From Kineothrix sp. MSJ-39 (lineage in GTDB: Bacteria; Bacillota; Clostridia; Lachnospirales; Lachnospiraceae): 64,000 nt of DNA. This document shows, in pieces, positions 18,689 to 27,980 of this stretch. Made by a program: the position numbers and the translations under genes. A model generated the notes under the pieces. It was not told where the DNA came from, made no database searches, and worked only from the letters and a program-made list of their open reading frames with translations. The stretch spans positions 124,001 to 188,000 of the forward strand of contig NZ_JAHLPN010000003.1 in NCBI RefSeq assembly GCF_018917935.1. The letters run 5' to 3'. The number at the start of each line of letters is the position of its first letter. Position 1 is the stretch's first letter.

Positions 18689-20026
18689 TTATAAAAGGAT
18701 CGCTCCCAGTATTTTCCCCTCATATACCGCCAGATTCTCCAGAATATGTTCCAATTCTCCGTATGTGATCTTACCTGCCGGCAGGCAAAGCAGAATGGCA
18801 TCTGCTTCTGTAAGCTGCTGCATGGCCTGCTTTTCTTCATACACTGCCGGTTCCAGCACCTGATATACAGTCAGCTTTGTTCCCCCCATCACTTTATGAC
18901 ACATCATTTCCAATGCTTCCGGCGGAACAACTCCCGTTCCAAGCAGGCAGACCGCTCCGTCCTCTTTTCCCGTCAGGTTACGGAAATGAAACTGCAGATG
19001 CATCTGATTTTCTTCCTTTGGCACATTCCACGCAAATGGAATATGAAAAGACTCTTTCACATTCCTTGCTGTCCAGATATAACCGGTCCAGGCAAAACAG
19101 AATGCCAGGCAGATCAGTCCTGCCAGTCCCCCTGTCAGAAGCCCCTTCAATGCCTGCTTACCCACGGTTTTATATTGGATTCCATCCGATACCGGTTCTA
19201 CTGTAAGCGGCTCTCCGATCTGCGGTCTTTGGTCTGCATCCAGCTTACAATATTGCTTCACATATTTCTTTTCCGTCTTTCCGAGTACCTCATAATCAGT
19301 TTCTTTTTGCGTGGCATACGTACTTTCCAGATTCACATTGGATGCCTGCGTATCCCTAAGTGCCGTATCTCTTGCAACGTATTGATAGGTCTGCAGCATA
19401 TAACAGCGGAACTGTCCCCTTGCCTGCACCACAGCCGGATAAATCTGCTGCATCAGATACTGGTCTGTAGCTTGCAGCAAAACATCCAGAACCTCCTGAT
19501 CCGGTGCTGTCACATAGATCACCAGCACCTGGCCCGTGCTTGTATCAAAGGTAAGCAGATCTGAAACCCTGCATCCTTCCGTATCCATAGACAACTGTCC
19601 GGCAAGCTGTTCTTCCAGATAAGCGACCGCGTCTTCACTTCTGAAAAGATTCACAGTCTGTGTCACTGCTTCTCCATACCAGAAGCCTTCCGCTCCCTGG
19701 TCAAAACCATATCGCAGCACACCAATATACTTTTGTTCCGGGTCAATTTTCATGTAAAGTGCTTTCTGGTTATACGCACTCTGCTGTTCGTACAGATCCA
19801 GATCTGTCAGATACTTTTGTACCTGCGTTTTCTGTTCTTCCGATAATGTCAGTTCCGTTTCCGCCTGCTGTTTTTTCAGGCTGTCCTTTTGCTCCTTCCA
19901 GTTTTTTCCGGCAAAGACTATGCAGAAAACCGCTGCAAAGAGAATGACAATCCACAACCGTTTTTTCAAATATCCCCAAAAGCCTCTGCCATCCATATAT
20001 TTTCTGTCATAACGATACATTCTCAT
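18689..20026 (-). CDS. Wzz-like chain-length/co-polymerase protein with degenerate kinase-like tail
   Basis: A 445-residue protein with a first membrane helix near residues 20-40, a long outer region of about 260 residues rich in heptad-like helical sequence, and a second membrane helix near 300-320. This is the layout of polysaccharide co-polymerases (Wzz/CapA type). The cytoplasmic last 120 residues resemble the fold of bacterial tyrosine kinases (ADAILLCLPAGKITYGELE, ending KILGAILL) but have no Walker A, so phosphotransfer is unlikely. I start at ATG 20026 because AGGAG lies seven bases upstream; this overlaps the polymerase gene by 20 bases. It is the last gene of the teichoic-type operon. 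Confidence 0.7.
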   Translation of the reverse strand: MRMYRYDRKYMDGRGFWGYLKKRLWIVILFAAVFCIVFAGKNWKEQKDSLKKQQAETELTLSEEQKTQVQKYLTDLDLYEQQSAYNQKALYMKIDPEQKYIGVLRYGFDQGAEGFWYGEAVTQTVNLFRSEDAVAYLEEQLAGQLSMDTEGCRVSDLLTFDTSTGQVLVIYVTAPDQEVLDVLLQATDQYLMQQIYPAVVQARGQFRCYMLQTYQYVARDTALRDTQASNVNLESTYATQKETDYEVLGKTEKKYVKQYCKLDADQRPQIGEPLTVEPVSDGIQYKTVGKQALKGLLTGGLAGLICLAFCFAWTGYIWTARNVKESFHIPFAWNVPKEENQMHLQFHFRNLTGKEDGAVCLLGTGVVPPEALEMMCHKVMGGTKLTVYQVLEPAVYEEKQAMQQLTEADAILLCLPAGKITYGELEHILENLAVYEGKILGAILL

Positions 20027-21206
20027 ATGCCTTCTCCTCTTTCTTCCCATTTAACAGATCACTTCGTACTCTTTTTACCGCTGTTCCCTCCACCGGAATG
20101 ATATCCTGCACAAGCAAAAGCAAAAGCGGATTATAAGTCAGATACATCGACTGCGGATTTACCATGCCAAACACCAGACTGGTAAGTACACACACAAGCA
20201 AAAGTCTTTCATTTTGCATGGCCAGCCGATACAAAAGCCGGCTTACCAGAATGCAATAAAGCAGAATAAAAAGGGTACCATACAACAGCATCTGCATCAG
20301 ATACGCATTGTCCACATAATTATATACTGCATCCGGTTTATAATACAGGGTAGATGCACCTATAAATCTGATCTTCTGTCCAAACCATGTAAAGCCATAT
20401 TGTTTAATCGCATCATGTCCAAGCTGGAGTCGGCTGTTCAGTGCATAGTTAAGCTTCCCCCAAAACGGAACCCCTTCTCTGTATGCCATCGTCACACCAA
20501 TGCTTACACACAGGCAAACCCATGGTACCGGTGTCAATGCGCAGGCAAACCACTGCGGAAATTTTCTGCCGGCACAAACTCTTTCACAAAGCAGGCAACA
20601 GACAACCAGCAGACTGCTTAATATAAGGTCTGATCTTCCATCCGTCAGGTAGTATAAAATGCCGTTACCTACCAGTATGATAACAGCCTCAGTCTCCCGC
20701 AGCCTTTTTTTCATGGCAATCCATGCAATTGCTGTAAAAAGTCCAAAATGACTGGCAAGCATGCAATGCGTAAATCCAAGACCATGTCTGTGACGCATGC
20801 CTTCCTCCCAGATTACATCCTCTAATATACCGGCCTTCATACCGAATACTGTAGCCAGAAAAACGGTCAGCTGTATATAAAACACAATTTTGCAGAGTTT
20901 TTGAAAGGATATGTTCCTGCCACTGTAAATGAGTGCAAACATTGCCGCAAACTGCAGCTTATCCGTCCGGTATGCGATCCATACAAATAGCAGCGCAAAG
21001 CCTAAAAACAAAAGCTCCCGTGGCGTTCTGTCTGCATCCAGCACCGTTTTCACAAGACAGCAGACCAGTACACCATACATGACAGGATCTGAAAACAGCT
21101 TCATCGGCAGCATATCTTTAAAATACGTGTACTTGACCAGTGCTACCAGAAGCCATGCAATCAGAGCTGTTATATATAAAGTTTCGCCCCACTGCTTTTC
21201 CTTCAT
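20007..21206 (-). CDS. Wzy-like polysaccharide polymerase, membrane protein
   Basis: A 399-residue protein with about ten to twelve predicted helices and short polar loops (YLTDGRSD in mid-sequence; an outer loop with LNSRLQLGHDAIKQYG near residue 275). The loop form R-x-x-x-x-x-x-A followed by a helix is common in Wzy/EpsG-type polymerases, though there is little residue conservation in this group. I start at ATG 21206, where it overlaps the licD stop as ATGA, with GGAG upstream. It sits beside the Wzz-like gene, as polymerases usually do. Finding it in an operon with an ABC exporter is unusual. Confidence 0.7.
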   Translation of the reverse strand: MKEKQWGETLYITALIAWLLVALVKYTYFKDMLPMKLFSDPVMYGVLVCCLVKTVLDADRTPRELLFLGFALLFVWIAYRTDKLQFAAMFALIYSGRNISFQKLCKIVFYIQLTVFLATVFGMKAGILEDVIWEEGMRHRHGLGFTHCMLASHFGLFTAIAWIAMKKRLRETEAVIILVGNGILYYLTDGRSDLILSSLLVVCCLLCERVCAGRKFPQWFACALTPVPWVCLCVSIGVTMAYREGVPFWGKLNYALNSRLQLGHDAIKQYGFTWFGQKIRFIGASTLYYKPDAVYNYVDNAYLMQMLLYGTLFILLYCILVSRLLYRLAMQNERLLLVCVLTSLVFGMVNPQSMYLTYNPLLLLLVQDIIPVEGTAVKRVRSDLLNGKKEEKAYENVSL

Positions 21207-22045
21207 ATTGTTTCTCCGTTTTTTTGTCTCATTGCCTGTACAAACTGCAGATAGCCGCTGTGTTTCGGTTGTCGGTCTTCTACAGGCGGCAGTCTGTCGT
21301 AATCGCCGTACAGCTGCTGCAGATAAGGCTGTATCTGATTCGGTACAGGAAGCATATGCCCGCAAAACGAAACCCTCTGATAAGGCAGTAAAATATCTTT
21401 ATCCATTACTTCCCGTTGGTAGCCGGCAAGTCCAAACAGACTGCAGACCTTATCCGCATCCTCCGTCTTTTTGGCAGTTATAATCTTCTTGCTGACACGG
21501 GCATACCAGTTAAACAGCCTGTCCGGCGTTATTTTCACGATTATTTTGGATATTTCATGTGCTGCTTTCCCTTTGTTTTTGGTAGGCAGCCTATATACAG
21601 ACAGATAATGTACGATTACAAAAATACGCTGCAGCAGTCTGCCTGCTTTTCCATCCGGAACGCCATCGATCGGATGGATATCCAGCTTCGGTGCAGTGTT
21701 TTGCGGATACGTTCCCTCTGGCAGATATAACAGATGTCCGATCGGTGCATCCGGTATGATCTGCTTTTCAACAGGCGAATACCGGTACACTTCCAGCCTG
21801 TTACCCTGTTTTGCAAGAAGCTGTTCGAGCCGTTCAAAATCCGGCCGCAGCATGGCAAGATCGATATCATCATCCCACGGGATAAACCCCTGATGTCTGT
21901 ATGCACCAAGCGCAGAACCGCCCGCCAGAAAATAGGAAAGCCCATTTCCCTTACAAAAAGTATCAAAAACAAGGAGCATCTTTAATAGATACTCCTGATA
22001 TTCCTTCAGTTCCTGTGGGATTGTTTCCCTTTGCTCATCCTGCAT
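21203..22045 (-). CDS. licD: LicD-family phosphotransferase
   Basis: A 280-residue cytoplasmic protein with the LicD/FukRP signature: FLAGGSALGAYRHQGFIPWDDDIDLAM in residues about 40-66, including the metal-binding Asp cluster. LicD proteins move phosphocholine or other phospho-alcohol groups from CDP-donors to sugars of teichoic acids or capsules. With TagD and a TarI-like enzyme in the operon, glycerol- or ribitol-phosphate is as likely a substrate as choline, and no choline kinase or LicC is seen. AGAGGA precedes the ATG. The stop overlaps the polymerase start. Confidence 0.88.
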   Translation of the reverse strand: MQDEQRETIPQELKEYQEYLLKMLLVFDTFCKGNGLSYFLAGGSALGAYRHQGFIPWDDDIDLAMLRPDFERLEQLLAKQGNRLEVYRYSPVEKQIIPDAPIGHLLYLPEGTYPQNTAPKLDIHPIDGVPDGKAGRLLQRIFVIVHYLSVYRLPTKNKGKAAHEISKIIVKITPDRLFNWYARVSKKIITAKKTEDADKVCSLFGLAGYQREVMDKDILLPYQRVSFCGHMLPVPNQIQPYLQQLYGDYDRLPPVEDRQPKHSGYLQFVQAMRQKNGETI

Positions 22046-22062
22046 ACTCTGTCCTCTGTCTG

Positions 22063-22875
22063 TTACATATCGTCATCCAGCATTGTTGCCAGCATTTTTT
22101 CTTCCTGTTTTTCTTTCTTTGTCTTCTTTTTGTTTGGTTCCAGCTCATCCATAAAGATCTGATATTGCTCGAGTACTTCCTCAGTCGGACCATCCATACG
22201 GATCAGACCATCATGCAGCCAGATCACTCTGCTGCAGAGCTTTCGTACTGTTTCTATACTGTGTGATACGATCATGACTGTACGATCATTGTCCGAGATC
22301 AGCTCCCGCATCTTTGCAAAGCTCTTCTTTTTAAAAGCAATATCTCCCACACTCAAAACCTCATCGATCAGCATGATCTCTGTTTCCAGAATTGCCGTGA
22401 TGGAAAAAGCAAGTTTGGAATACATACCGCTGGAATAGGTGCTGACAGGAGAATTGATAAATTTCCCCAGTCCGGAAAATTTTACAATATCCTTATATTT
22501 TTCCTTGATCTGTGCTTCCGAAAAGCCAAGAAGCAGACCGGACAGATAGATATTCTCTTTACCGGTCAATTCCTTCTGAAATCCAACACCAATCGACAAC
22601 AGTGAAATCGTATGATCTCCAATATCAATCGTTCCCTCATCCGGAGAAAAAATGCCGGCTATAGATCGCAGCATTGTAGATTTTCCACTGCCGTTTCTGC
22701 CGATCAGACCAACAATCTCTCCCTTCTTCAGATTAAAACTGACACCTTTTACCGCCTCAAATTCCTCCATCCGGGACTTTCGAAGCGAAAACAGACTTTT
22801 CTTAATGCTTTCTGCCTGTACCGTTTTATATCTAATATGCACATCTTTGACTTGTATTGTATATTCGTTTTCCAT
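22063..22875 (-). CDS. ABC transporter ATPase for polysaccharide/teichoic acid export
   Basis: A 270-residue ATPase with Walker A GRNGSGKST, signature YSSGMYSKLAF, Walker B IMLIDEVLSVGD and the H-loop in VSHSIETV. It matches the Wzt/TagH group that exports complete lipid-linked polymers. The C-terminus ends in a short Lys/Glu-rich tail; the carbohydrate-binding domain of Wzt proteins is absent, so chain-end recognition through that domain is not expected. Its ATG overlaps the permease stop by one base (TAATG). Confidence 0.95.
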   Translation of the reverse strand: MENEYTIQVKDVHIRYKTVQAESIKKSLFSLRKSRMEEFEAVKGVSFNLKKGEIVGLIGRNGSGKSTMLRSIAGIFSPDEGTIDIGDHTISLLSIGVGFQKELTGKENIYLSGLLLGFSEAQIKEKYKDIVKFSGLGKFINSPVSTYSSGMYSKLAFSITAILETEIMLIDEVLSVGDIAFKKKSFAKMRELISDNDRTVMIVSHSIETVRKLCSRVIWLHDGLIRMDGPTEEVLEQYQIFMDELEPNKKKTKKEKQEEKMLATMLDDDM

Positions 22876-23657
22876 TAGCTCACCTTTACATATGAATTTT
22901 CATGTTTCACGATCAGTTGTACTCCCAGTATCGATAACAGGATACTGATAACAAACCAGATACCTACCACCCCATACATTGGATGGGACTGATATAAAAT
23001 ACAGTTTCTGGCTCCCTGAATGATATTCGCAACCGGATTGATATCAAGCAGCAAAAGGTTGTAAGGCTTTGGCACCCGCTTTTGCACATTGTAAAAAATA
23101 CCGGACATATAAAACACCAGTCTCAGTGCTACATTGACAAGATTGGCAAGATCCATTAAATAAACGCCAAAATGCAGCACAATGCAGCTGCAGCCGAAAG
23201 TAAATACGCCAAGTGCCAAAAACAGCGGAATGATCTCCAGAATACGCCATGTGATCGGTACTTTGTAAAGCGGTACCATAATGATCACAAGCGTAAATGC
23301 CACGCACATCTTAAAGAAATTTACCATCATGGTGATCAGTACCAGAATATATTTCGGCAGATAAACTTTCGATATCATTCCCTTATGTTTTTTGACAGCC
23401 TTCACACTTGTCAATACAGTTTTGTTAAAGAAATTCCAGAGATTTAAACCGATAAATACAAAAAGCGGAAAATATTTCTCTGATTTTCCAAATACAATCT
23501 CTGCCACAAAGGTATAAACCAGCATAAACAGAAATGGATCCAGAATCCACCAGAGCCAGTTCAGTCTGGAGCCGGCCACTTCGCTCTTTAAAGTAGCTTT
23601 TGTTGCATACAGCATATAACCTTTGTACTTTTTAATGTTATTTATAAATTTTTTCAT
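22875..23657 (-). CDS. ABC transporter permease for polysaccharide/teichoic acid export
   Basis: A 260-residue permease of the ABC-2 type (Wzm/TagG) with six predicted membrane helices. The N-terminal amphipathic segment LNWLWWILDPFLFMLVYTF and the loop DINPVANIIQGARNCILY are typical of the family. It pairs with the ATPase gene downstream, which it overlaps by one base. Together they would move a polymer finished in the cytoplasm to the outside. Confidence 0.94.
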   Translation of the reverse strand: MKKFINNIKKYKGYMLYATKATLKSEVAGSRLNWLWWILDPFLFMLVYTFVAEIVFGKSEKYFPLFVFIGLNLWNFFNKTVLTSVKAVKKHKGMISKVYLPKYILVLITMMVNFFKMCVAFTLVIIMVPLYKVPITWRILEIIPLFLALGVFTFGCSCIVLHFGVYLMDLANLVNVALRLVFYMSGIFYNVQKRVPKPYNLLLLDINPVANIIQGARNCILYQSHPMYGVVGIWFVISILLSILGVQLIVKHENSYVKVS

Positions 23658-23681
23658 AATTTATGTCTTTCCCGTTTCCTT

Positions 23682-24722
23682 CTATTCGTAAGATTCCATC
23701 GTTCGTTTCATGCCGTCCCGCAGACATACCTTAGGCTTCCAGCCCTCTGCCATTGCCTTATCCGACTTTAAAAATCCCAGCTTATAGCTCAGATAGCCGG
23801 CAGATTTCTCCCCCTCCGGAATATGCATCACAAGCTTTATTCCACGGTCTGCAAAAATATCACAAAGGGTCTCCGCAAGCTGCTTTACCGTAACCGTCTC
23901 TTCCGAATTGGATACATTATATACCATATCCTGAAATTGCAGAAGTGTGTAAAACAGTCCCGCCACCACATCACCGATGTAAGTCAGCGCCAGCGTACCG
24001 CTTCCGTCACTGTTCATGACGATATCCTCTCTGTTTTTTACATTCCCGAGGAAATCTCCTACCACACGTCCATCGGAAAGAAGCATCCCCGGTCCGTAAG
24101 TATGTGCAATACGGGCAATCTTGCAATCGATCCCATACTGACTCTTATAACAGGCACAGAGATTTTCGGCCATCCGCTTTCCTTCCGGATAACAGGAACG
24201 GATGCTTGTCGGATCGACACTGCCATAATCTTCTTCCGTCACAAAATCAAGGCTTCCCCTGCCATATATTTCTCTTGTGCTGAGCAGCAGAAATTTCTTT
24301 GTTCCATGTGTTCTGCCATATTCCAGAAGCTGATAAGCACCGAGCACATTTCCCATTGCCGTTCCGACCGGATCTGCCACAAACTGATTGGGGCCTGTCT
24401 GACTCGCCGCATGAATGATCATATCTATATCTTCTGACAGATCCACAGGCTTTGTCACATCCTGGATCACCAGATGAAAATCATCCCGCTCCAGCACTTC
24501 CTTCCATTTGTCTCTTGTTTTTTGCTCATTTCTTGCAATGCCGTAAATCTGTATGCTATAGTCTCTTGTATCATTAAGCACCAGCATTGTGCGTACCAGA
24601 TAAGTTGCGATCAGACCGTTGACACCGGATATCAACACCTTTTTCCCTTTCAACATCTCCCACGCGACCGGCTCTTGCAAAATCCTGTCAATATCTTCCC
24701 GTACTACATGATGTAACTGCAT
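23682..24722 (-). CDS. NAD-dependent epimerase/dehydratase (extended SDR)
   Basis: A 346-residue extended SDR. It has the nucleotide-binding ISGVNGLIATYLV (a slightly altered GxxGxxG) and the catalytic SCYPEGKRMAE (Tyr-x-x-x-Lys), a pattern close to UDP-glucuronate decarboxylases. I start at ATG 24722, where AGGAGG precedes it. It lies 13 bases after the TarI/IspD-like gene, and this pairing suggests that the two act on one CDP-linked or phosphorylated precursor. Ribitol-phosphate synthesis normally uses a different reductase type, so the exact product is open. Confidence 0.8.
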   Translation of the reverse strand: MQLHHVVREDIDRILQEPVAWEMLKGKKVLISGVNGLIATYLVRTMLVLNDTRDYSIQIYGIARNEQKTRDKWKEVLERDDFHLVIQDVTKPVDLSEDIDMIIHAASQTGPNQFVADPVGTAMGNVLGAYQLLEYGRTHGTKKFLLLSTREIYGRGSLDFVTEEDYGSVDPTSIRSCYPEGKRMAENLCACYKSQYGIDCKIARIAHTYGPGMLLSDGRVVGDFLGNVKNREDIVMNSDGSGTLALTYIGDVVAGLFYTLLQFQDMVYNVSNSEETVTVKQLAETLCDIFADRGIKLVMHIPEGEKSAGYLSYKLGFLKSDKAMAEGWKPKVCLRDGMKRTMESYE

Positions 24723-24735
24723 AACTGCCTCCTGT

Positions 24736-25455
24736 TTAAATACCAAAGATTTCCTGATTTTCCCGCAGATCCACAAGTGCCTTAAACAGGAAGAAATCCT
24801 CCGGTGTTGTGATCTTGATATTCGTTGTTTCACATGGCACCATATGAAGCTTAACTCCCAGCTCAGTCATCAGGGAACACGTATCAATGGTAATCGTATA
24901 AGGCATTGTTTCCCCCTTTTCGTGCGCATGTAAAACATCTTTAAAATAAAAGCTCTGTGGTGCTTTTGCCACAAACATTGTATTTCTTATGATTGTTTTT
25001 TCAATCTGTTTTCCATCATCGCTTACAATCGCAGTTTCCGTAAACGGAACACAGGTAATGCCGTTTCCGTATTCTCTGACCGCCGCAATATTGTCCGTGA
25101 TCAGTTTTTCCGTCACAAGCGGGCGTACTGCATCATGCAGGAGCACAATATCATCTTCCTTACAGATTGTCTGTAAATACCGGAGAGCGATCATTTTAGA
25201 TTCCTGCGTATCCTTTCCGCCGGTCAGGATCTTCTTTACCTTTTTGATCCCAAACTTGTCCAACAGTCCCTGCAGGTAATTTTCCCAGCCTGCAATACAC
25301 GGGATCACGACCGCATCGATTTCCGGATGCCGCTCAAATACCTCCAGTGTATAAATAATGATCGGCTTCCCGTACAGTTCCAGGAACTGTTTTGGCTTTG
25401 CGCTGTTTTTCATACGCTGCCCGGATCCACCGGCAAATACCAATGCTACATTCAT
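24736..25455 (-). CDS. TarI/IspD-family cytidylyltransferase
   Basis: A 239-residue nucleotidyltransferase with FAGGSGQRM and KPKQFLELYGKPIIIYTLE at the N-terminus, LLHDAVRPLV in the middle and a C-terminal NIKITTPEDFFLFKAL. The family includes IspD (isoprenoid synthesis) and TarI (CDP-ribitol for teichoic acid). Length, and position between teichoic acid genes, favour TarI or a relative making a CDP-polyol. I start at ATG 25455 behind GGAGGA. The SDR gene follows 13 bases later. Confidence 0.85.
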   Translation of the reverse strand: MNVALVFAGGSGQRMKNSAKPKQFLELYGKPIIIYTLEVFERHPEIDAVVIPCIAGWENYLQGLLDKFGIKKVKKILTGGKDTQESKMIALRYLQTICKEDDIVLLHDAVRPLVTEKLITDNIAAVREYGNGITCVPFTETAIVSDDGKQIEKTIIRNTMFVAKAPQSFYFKDVLHAHEKGETMPYTITIDTCSLMTELGVKLHMVPCETTNIKITTPEDFFLFKALVDLRENQEIFGI

Positions 25456-25488
25456 TTTACGTCCTCCATTATCATTCTCATGAAACAT

Positions 25489-27534
25489 TTATCTATCATT
25501 TTGCGGTTTTCTGCTATATCTCACGATACGTTTCAGTATCCTCCAAATCAATACAATGCACTTTCTTCTTGCCGCACACACTTTTGCCACATGCTTCTTT
25601 TCCAGACTTGCATTGCTGCCCTGAAAGGTAAAATCCTGTTCCTTTATCATCTGCAGAATGATCTGTGCCGTTTTTTCAGCTGCCTGACCTGTCTCATGCA
25701 GACCTACCTTTTTCTTAAATGCCTCGATTTTCTGCTCGTAGCTTTCCTGATCAAATACTGTAATTGCATGAACAAGTTCATCCGTTGTCGTTGTAAGCGG
25801 AAAAGGAAGAGCATCAATTTCAAAATAGTAATCCCTTTCCTTCCGGTATTCTTCCACATCTGTTGCATATAAAATACAGGGTCTCTTGGTCAGCATATAT
25901 TCAAACATAATATTAGAATAGTCTGTCACTAACAGATCCACTGCTGCTAAGAGCTGCTGCATATCCGGTACAACAGAGGCATTTATGATCCGTTCATGAT
26001 ACGTAATAAATCCTGCTTTTTTCTGGATGTGCGGATGCAGACGAATCAAAATGACCCAGTCCTCTCCCAGCTGCTCCAGAATTTTATTATAGTCTATCTG
26101 ATAGGTGTCAAGACCATTTCCTTCCCGGAAAGTCGGTGCATACAAAAAGAGCTTCTTTTCATAAGGAATGTGCAGCATATCACAGATCTGCTCTTTAAAA
26201 GATGCCATATCCTTCAGAAAAAGGTCATTTCTCGGTGCACCTTCCTTTAAAATATAGCCGGTATATTCAAACCCTCTGCGGAACATGTCTGTGCAGAAAT
26301 TACTGTTGGACAATATCAGGTCTGTCTGTTTCATATTTGTGTCAAGGCGTGTGGCATACTCCCGGTCAAACCTATTTTTAGGGTTGTCCATAGCAAGCTT
26401 CTTAAGCGGAATCGCTCCATGCCATGCCTGTACCAGAAATTGATCCTTGCGCTTTACAAAGCCGGGAAATTTCATCTGATTTTCCACCAGAACGCGTGCT
26501 GTTGCAATCTCACGGATTGCTTCCCTGGAATGAAAGAAAACAGTCCGCATTCCCTCCGGCAGAACTTCTGTATCCGGATTTCTGCTCAGCCAGACCAGAT
26601 CCAGATTTTCGGTTTTCTGCTCTAACAGGGCAAGTGCAATATATTTCGGATTGCAGCCAAATCCCGCCCCGTGGAAATTAGAAAACACAATTTTGTTTTG
26701 CTGTACGGGTTCTTTGTGATACTCCTGATACAGCGCCTCTATCTCCTCGGGATCAATTCCCTTCTGCCCCCAGAAAAGATCAATATAATTGGTGCAGATT
26801 GTATCAGCCCCCCTTGCCAGATACATTTCTGCCCTTTTACGGCTGTCAATCGCATAAACCAGAAGCGACAGACCTGCTGCCTTCACACATGCAATATTTT
26901 CAGCTGACGCGTATTCTCCCTTAAGCGCCACCGCACAAATTCCCTTCTCTTTGCAATAAGACAGAATATCCCCCAGCTGTCCTGCCTCATAACGCTTACG
27001 TACCACATTAAACTGATAGTATGGGAAATGATACACTGCATCAATCGCTTCATACATTTTTTCTGAATTGATCTGAATCAGCAGTCTGCCCAGTGCTTCC
27101 TCATCATGTGCAAATGTCTCCACAAGACGTGTTGCATAACGGGTTGCTTTTTCAGCATTCAGTCTTTTCATATCTATTTCCAGATACAGATCCGGATATT
27201 CTTTCATCTTTTCATACAAAAAGAATGCATCCGCCGTATGCATGCCATGAATCTGCAAAGCCAGAAACTTTTCCCTTGTCATTTCCGTTTTATACCATGG
27301 CTCATAGGGCAGCCCACAGTTCAGGCACTCCTCTTCTTTAAATCCATGGGAACAGACAAGCTGATCATCCGTCGTCAGAAACAGATCTGTTTCCAGACAA
27401 CGGAATCCACAGGCGATAGCATGTGCAAAAGCTTCTTTCGTATTTGTATATTTATATCCCTGATAGCCGCCAAATGCATGCGCCATATACCGGTGGCGGA
27501 ACATGGGCGGTCTCTTATCCTGCTCCATATACAT
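25489..27534 (-). CDS. Glycerophosphodiesterase-CDP-glycerol glycerophosphotransferase fusion (intact GDPD)
   Basis: A 681-residue two-domain protein. Residues 12 to about 255 form a GDPD (glycerophosphodiester phosphodiesterase) barrel with the catalytic set present: His19, Glu48, Asp50 and His63 (in MAHAFGG, LETDLFLTTDD and CSHG). Residues about 280-640 are a TagB/TagF-type polyol-phosphate transferase with AWHGAIPLKK, RLHPHIQ and VTDYSN. The C-terminus is basic, as in membrane-associated TagF proteins. The first ATG at 27534 lacks a strong ribosome site, but residue numbering then matches the paralogue at 27981-30071 exactly. A single protein could build and trim polyol-phosphate chains. 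Confidence 0.88.
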   Translation of the reverse strand: MYMEQDKRPPMFRHRYMAHAFGGYQGYKYTNTKEAFAHAIACGFRCLETDLFLTTDDQLVCSHGFKEEECLNCGLPYEPWYKTEMTREKFLALQIHGMHTADAFFLYEKMKEYPDLYLEIDMKRLNAEKATRYATRLVETFAHDEEALGRLLIQINSEKMYEAIDAVYHFPYYQFNVVRKRYEAGQLGDILSYCKEKGICAVALKGEYASAENIACVKAAGLSLLVYAIDSRKRAEMYLARGADTICTNYIDLFWGQKGIDPEEIEALYQEYHKEPVQQNKIVFSNFHGAGFGCNPKYIALALLEQKTENLDLVWLSRNPDTEVLPEGMRTVFFHSREAIREIATARVLVENQMKFPGFVKRKDQFLVQAWHGAIPLKKLAMDNPKNRFDREYATRLDTNMKQTDLILSNSNFCTDMFRRGFEYTGYILKEGAPRNDLFLKDMASFKEQICDMLHIPYEKKLFLYAPTFREGNGLDTYQIDYNKILEQLGEDWVILIRLHPHIQKKAGFITYHERIINASVVPDMQQLLAAVDLLVTDYSNIMFEYMLTKRPCILYATDVEEYRKERDYYFEIDALPFPLTTTTDELVHAITVFDQESYEQKIEAFKKKVGLHETGQAAEKTAQIILQMIKEQDFTFQGSNASLEKKHVAKVCAARRKCIVLIWRILKRIVRYSRKPQNDR

Positions 27535-27561
27535 TCTTCATTCTGCGATCATCACCGCGAA

Positions 27562-27963
27562 CTACTGCTCCTTCCGGTCTTTCAGACTTTCCTTGATCTG
27601 CGTTGTTGAAATTTCCGGTGTTCTCGGTAAATAAACCACCTCACAATAGTCTTTCAGGAAATCAAATTTTCCCTTCCAGTCATCACCGATCACAAATGTA
27701 TCCACCTTAAATTCCTGTACATCGGAAACCTTCTGCTCCCAGCTTTCTTCCGGAATCACAAGATCCACATAACGAATGGCTTCCAAAAGCTGTTTTCTTT
27801 TTTCATAACTGAAATAACATTTTTTCTGCTTCTCATTCCAGTTAAATTCATCGGTGGAAAGTGCCACGATGAGATAATCGCCAAGTTCCTTTGCTCTGCG
27901 GAGCAGATTCACATGTCCGTAATGCAATAAATCAAAGGTTCCATACGTAATTACTTTTTTCAT
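27562..27963 (-). CDS. tagD: Glycerol-3-phosphate cytidylyltransferase
   Basis: A 133-residue enzyme making CDP-glycerol from CTP and glycerol-3-phosphate. The HxGH signature is present in TYGTFDLLHYGHVNLL, with the second motif in PEISTTQIK. It lies between the two GDPD-TagF fusion genes, which are the likely users of CDP-glycerol. AAAGGAAAC precedes the ATG. This is the best sequence evidence that glycerol phosphate enters the polymer. Confidence 0.96.
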   Translation of the reverse strand: MKKVITYGTFDLLHYGHVNLLRRAKELGDYLIVALSTDEFNWNEKQKKCYFSYEKRKQLLEAIRYVDLVIPEESWEQKVSDVQEFKVDTFVIGDDWKGKFDFLKDYCEVVYLPRTPEISTTQIKESLKDRKEQ

Positions 27964-27980
27964 TTTCTGTTTCCTTTCTG

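Noticed and set aside
24736-25455. Housekeeping IspD of isoprenoid synthesis
   Set aside because: The sequence family allows it, but the position between teichoic-type genes and beside an SDR favours a CDP-polyol function. Not excluded.
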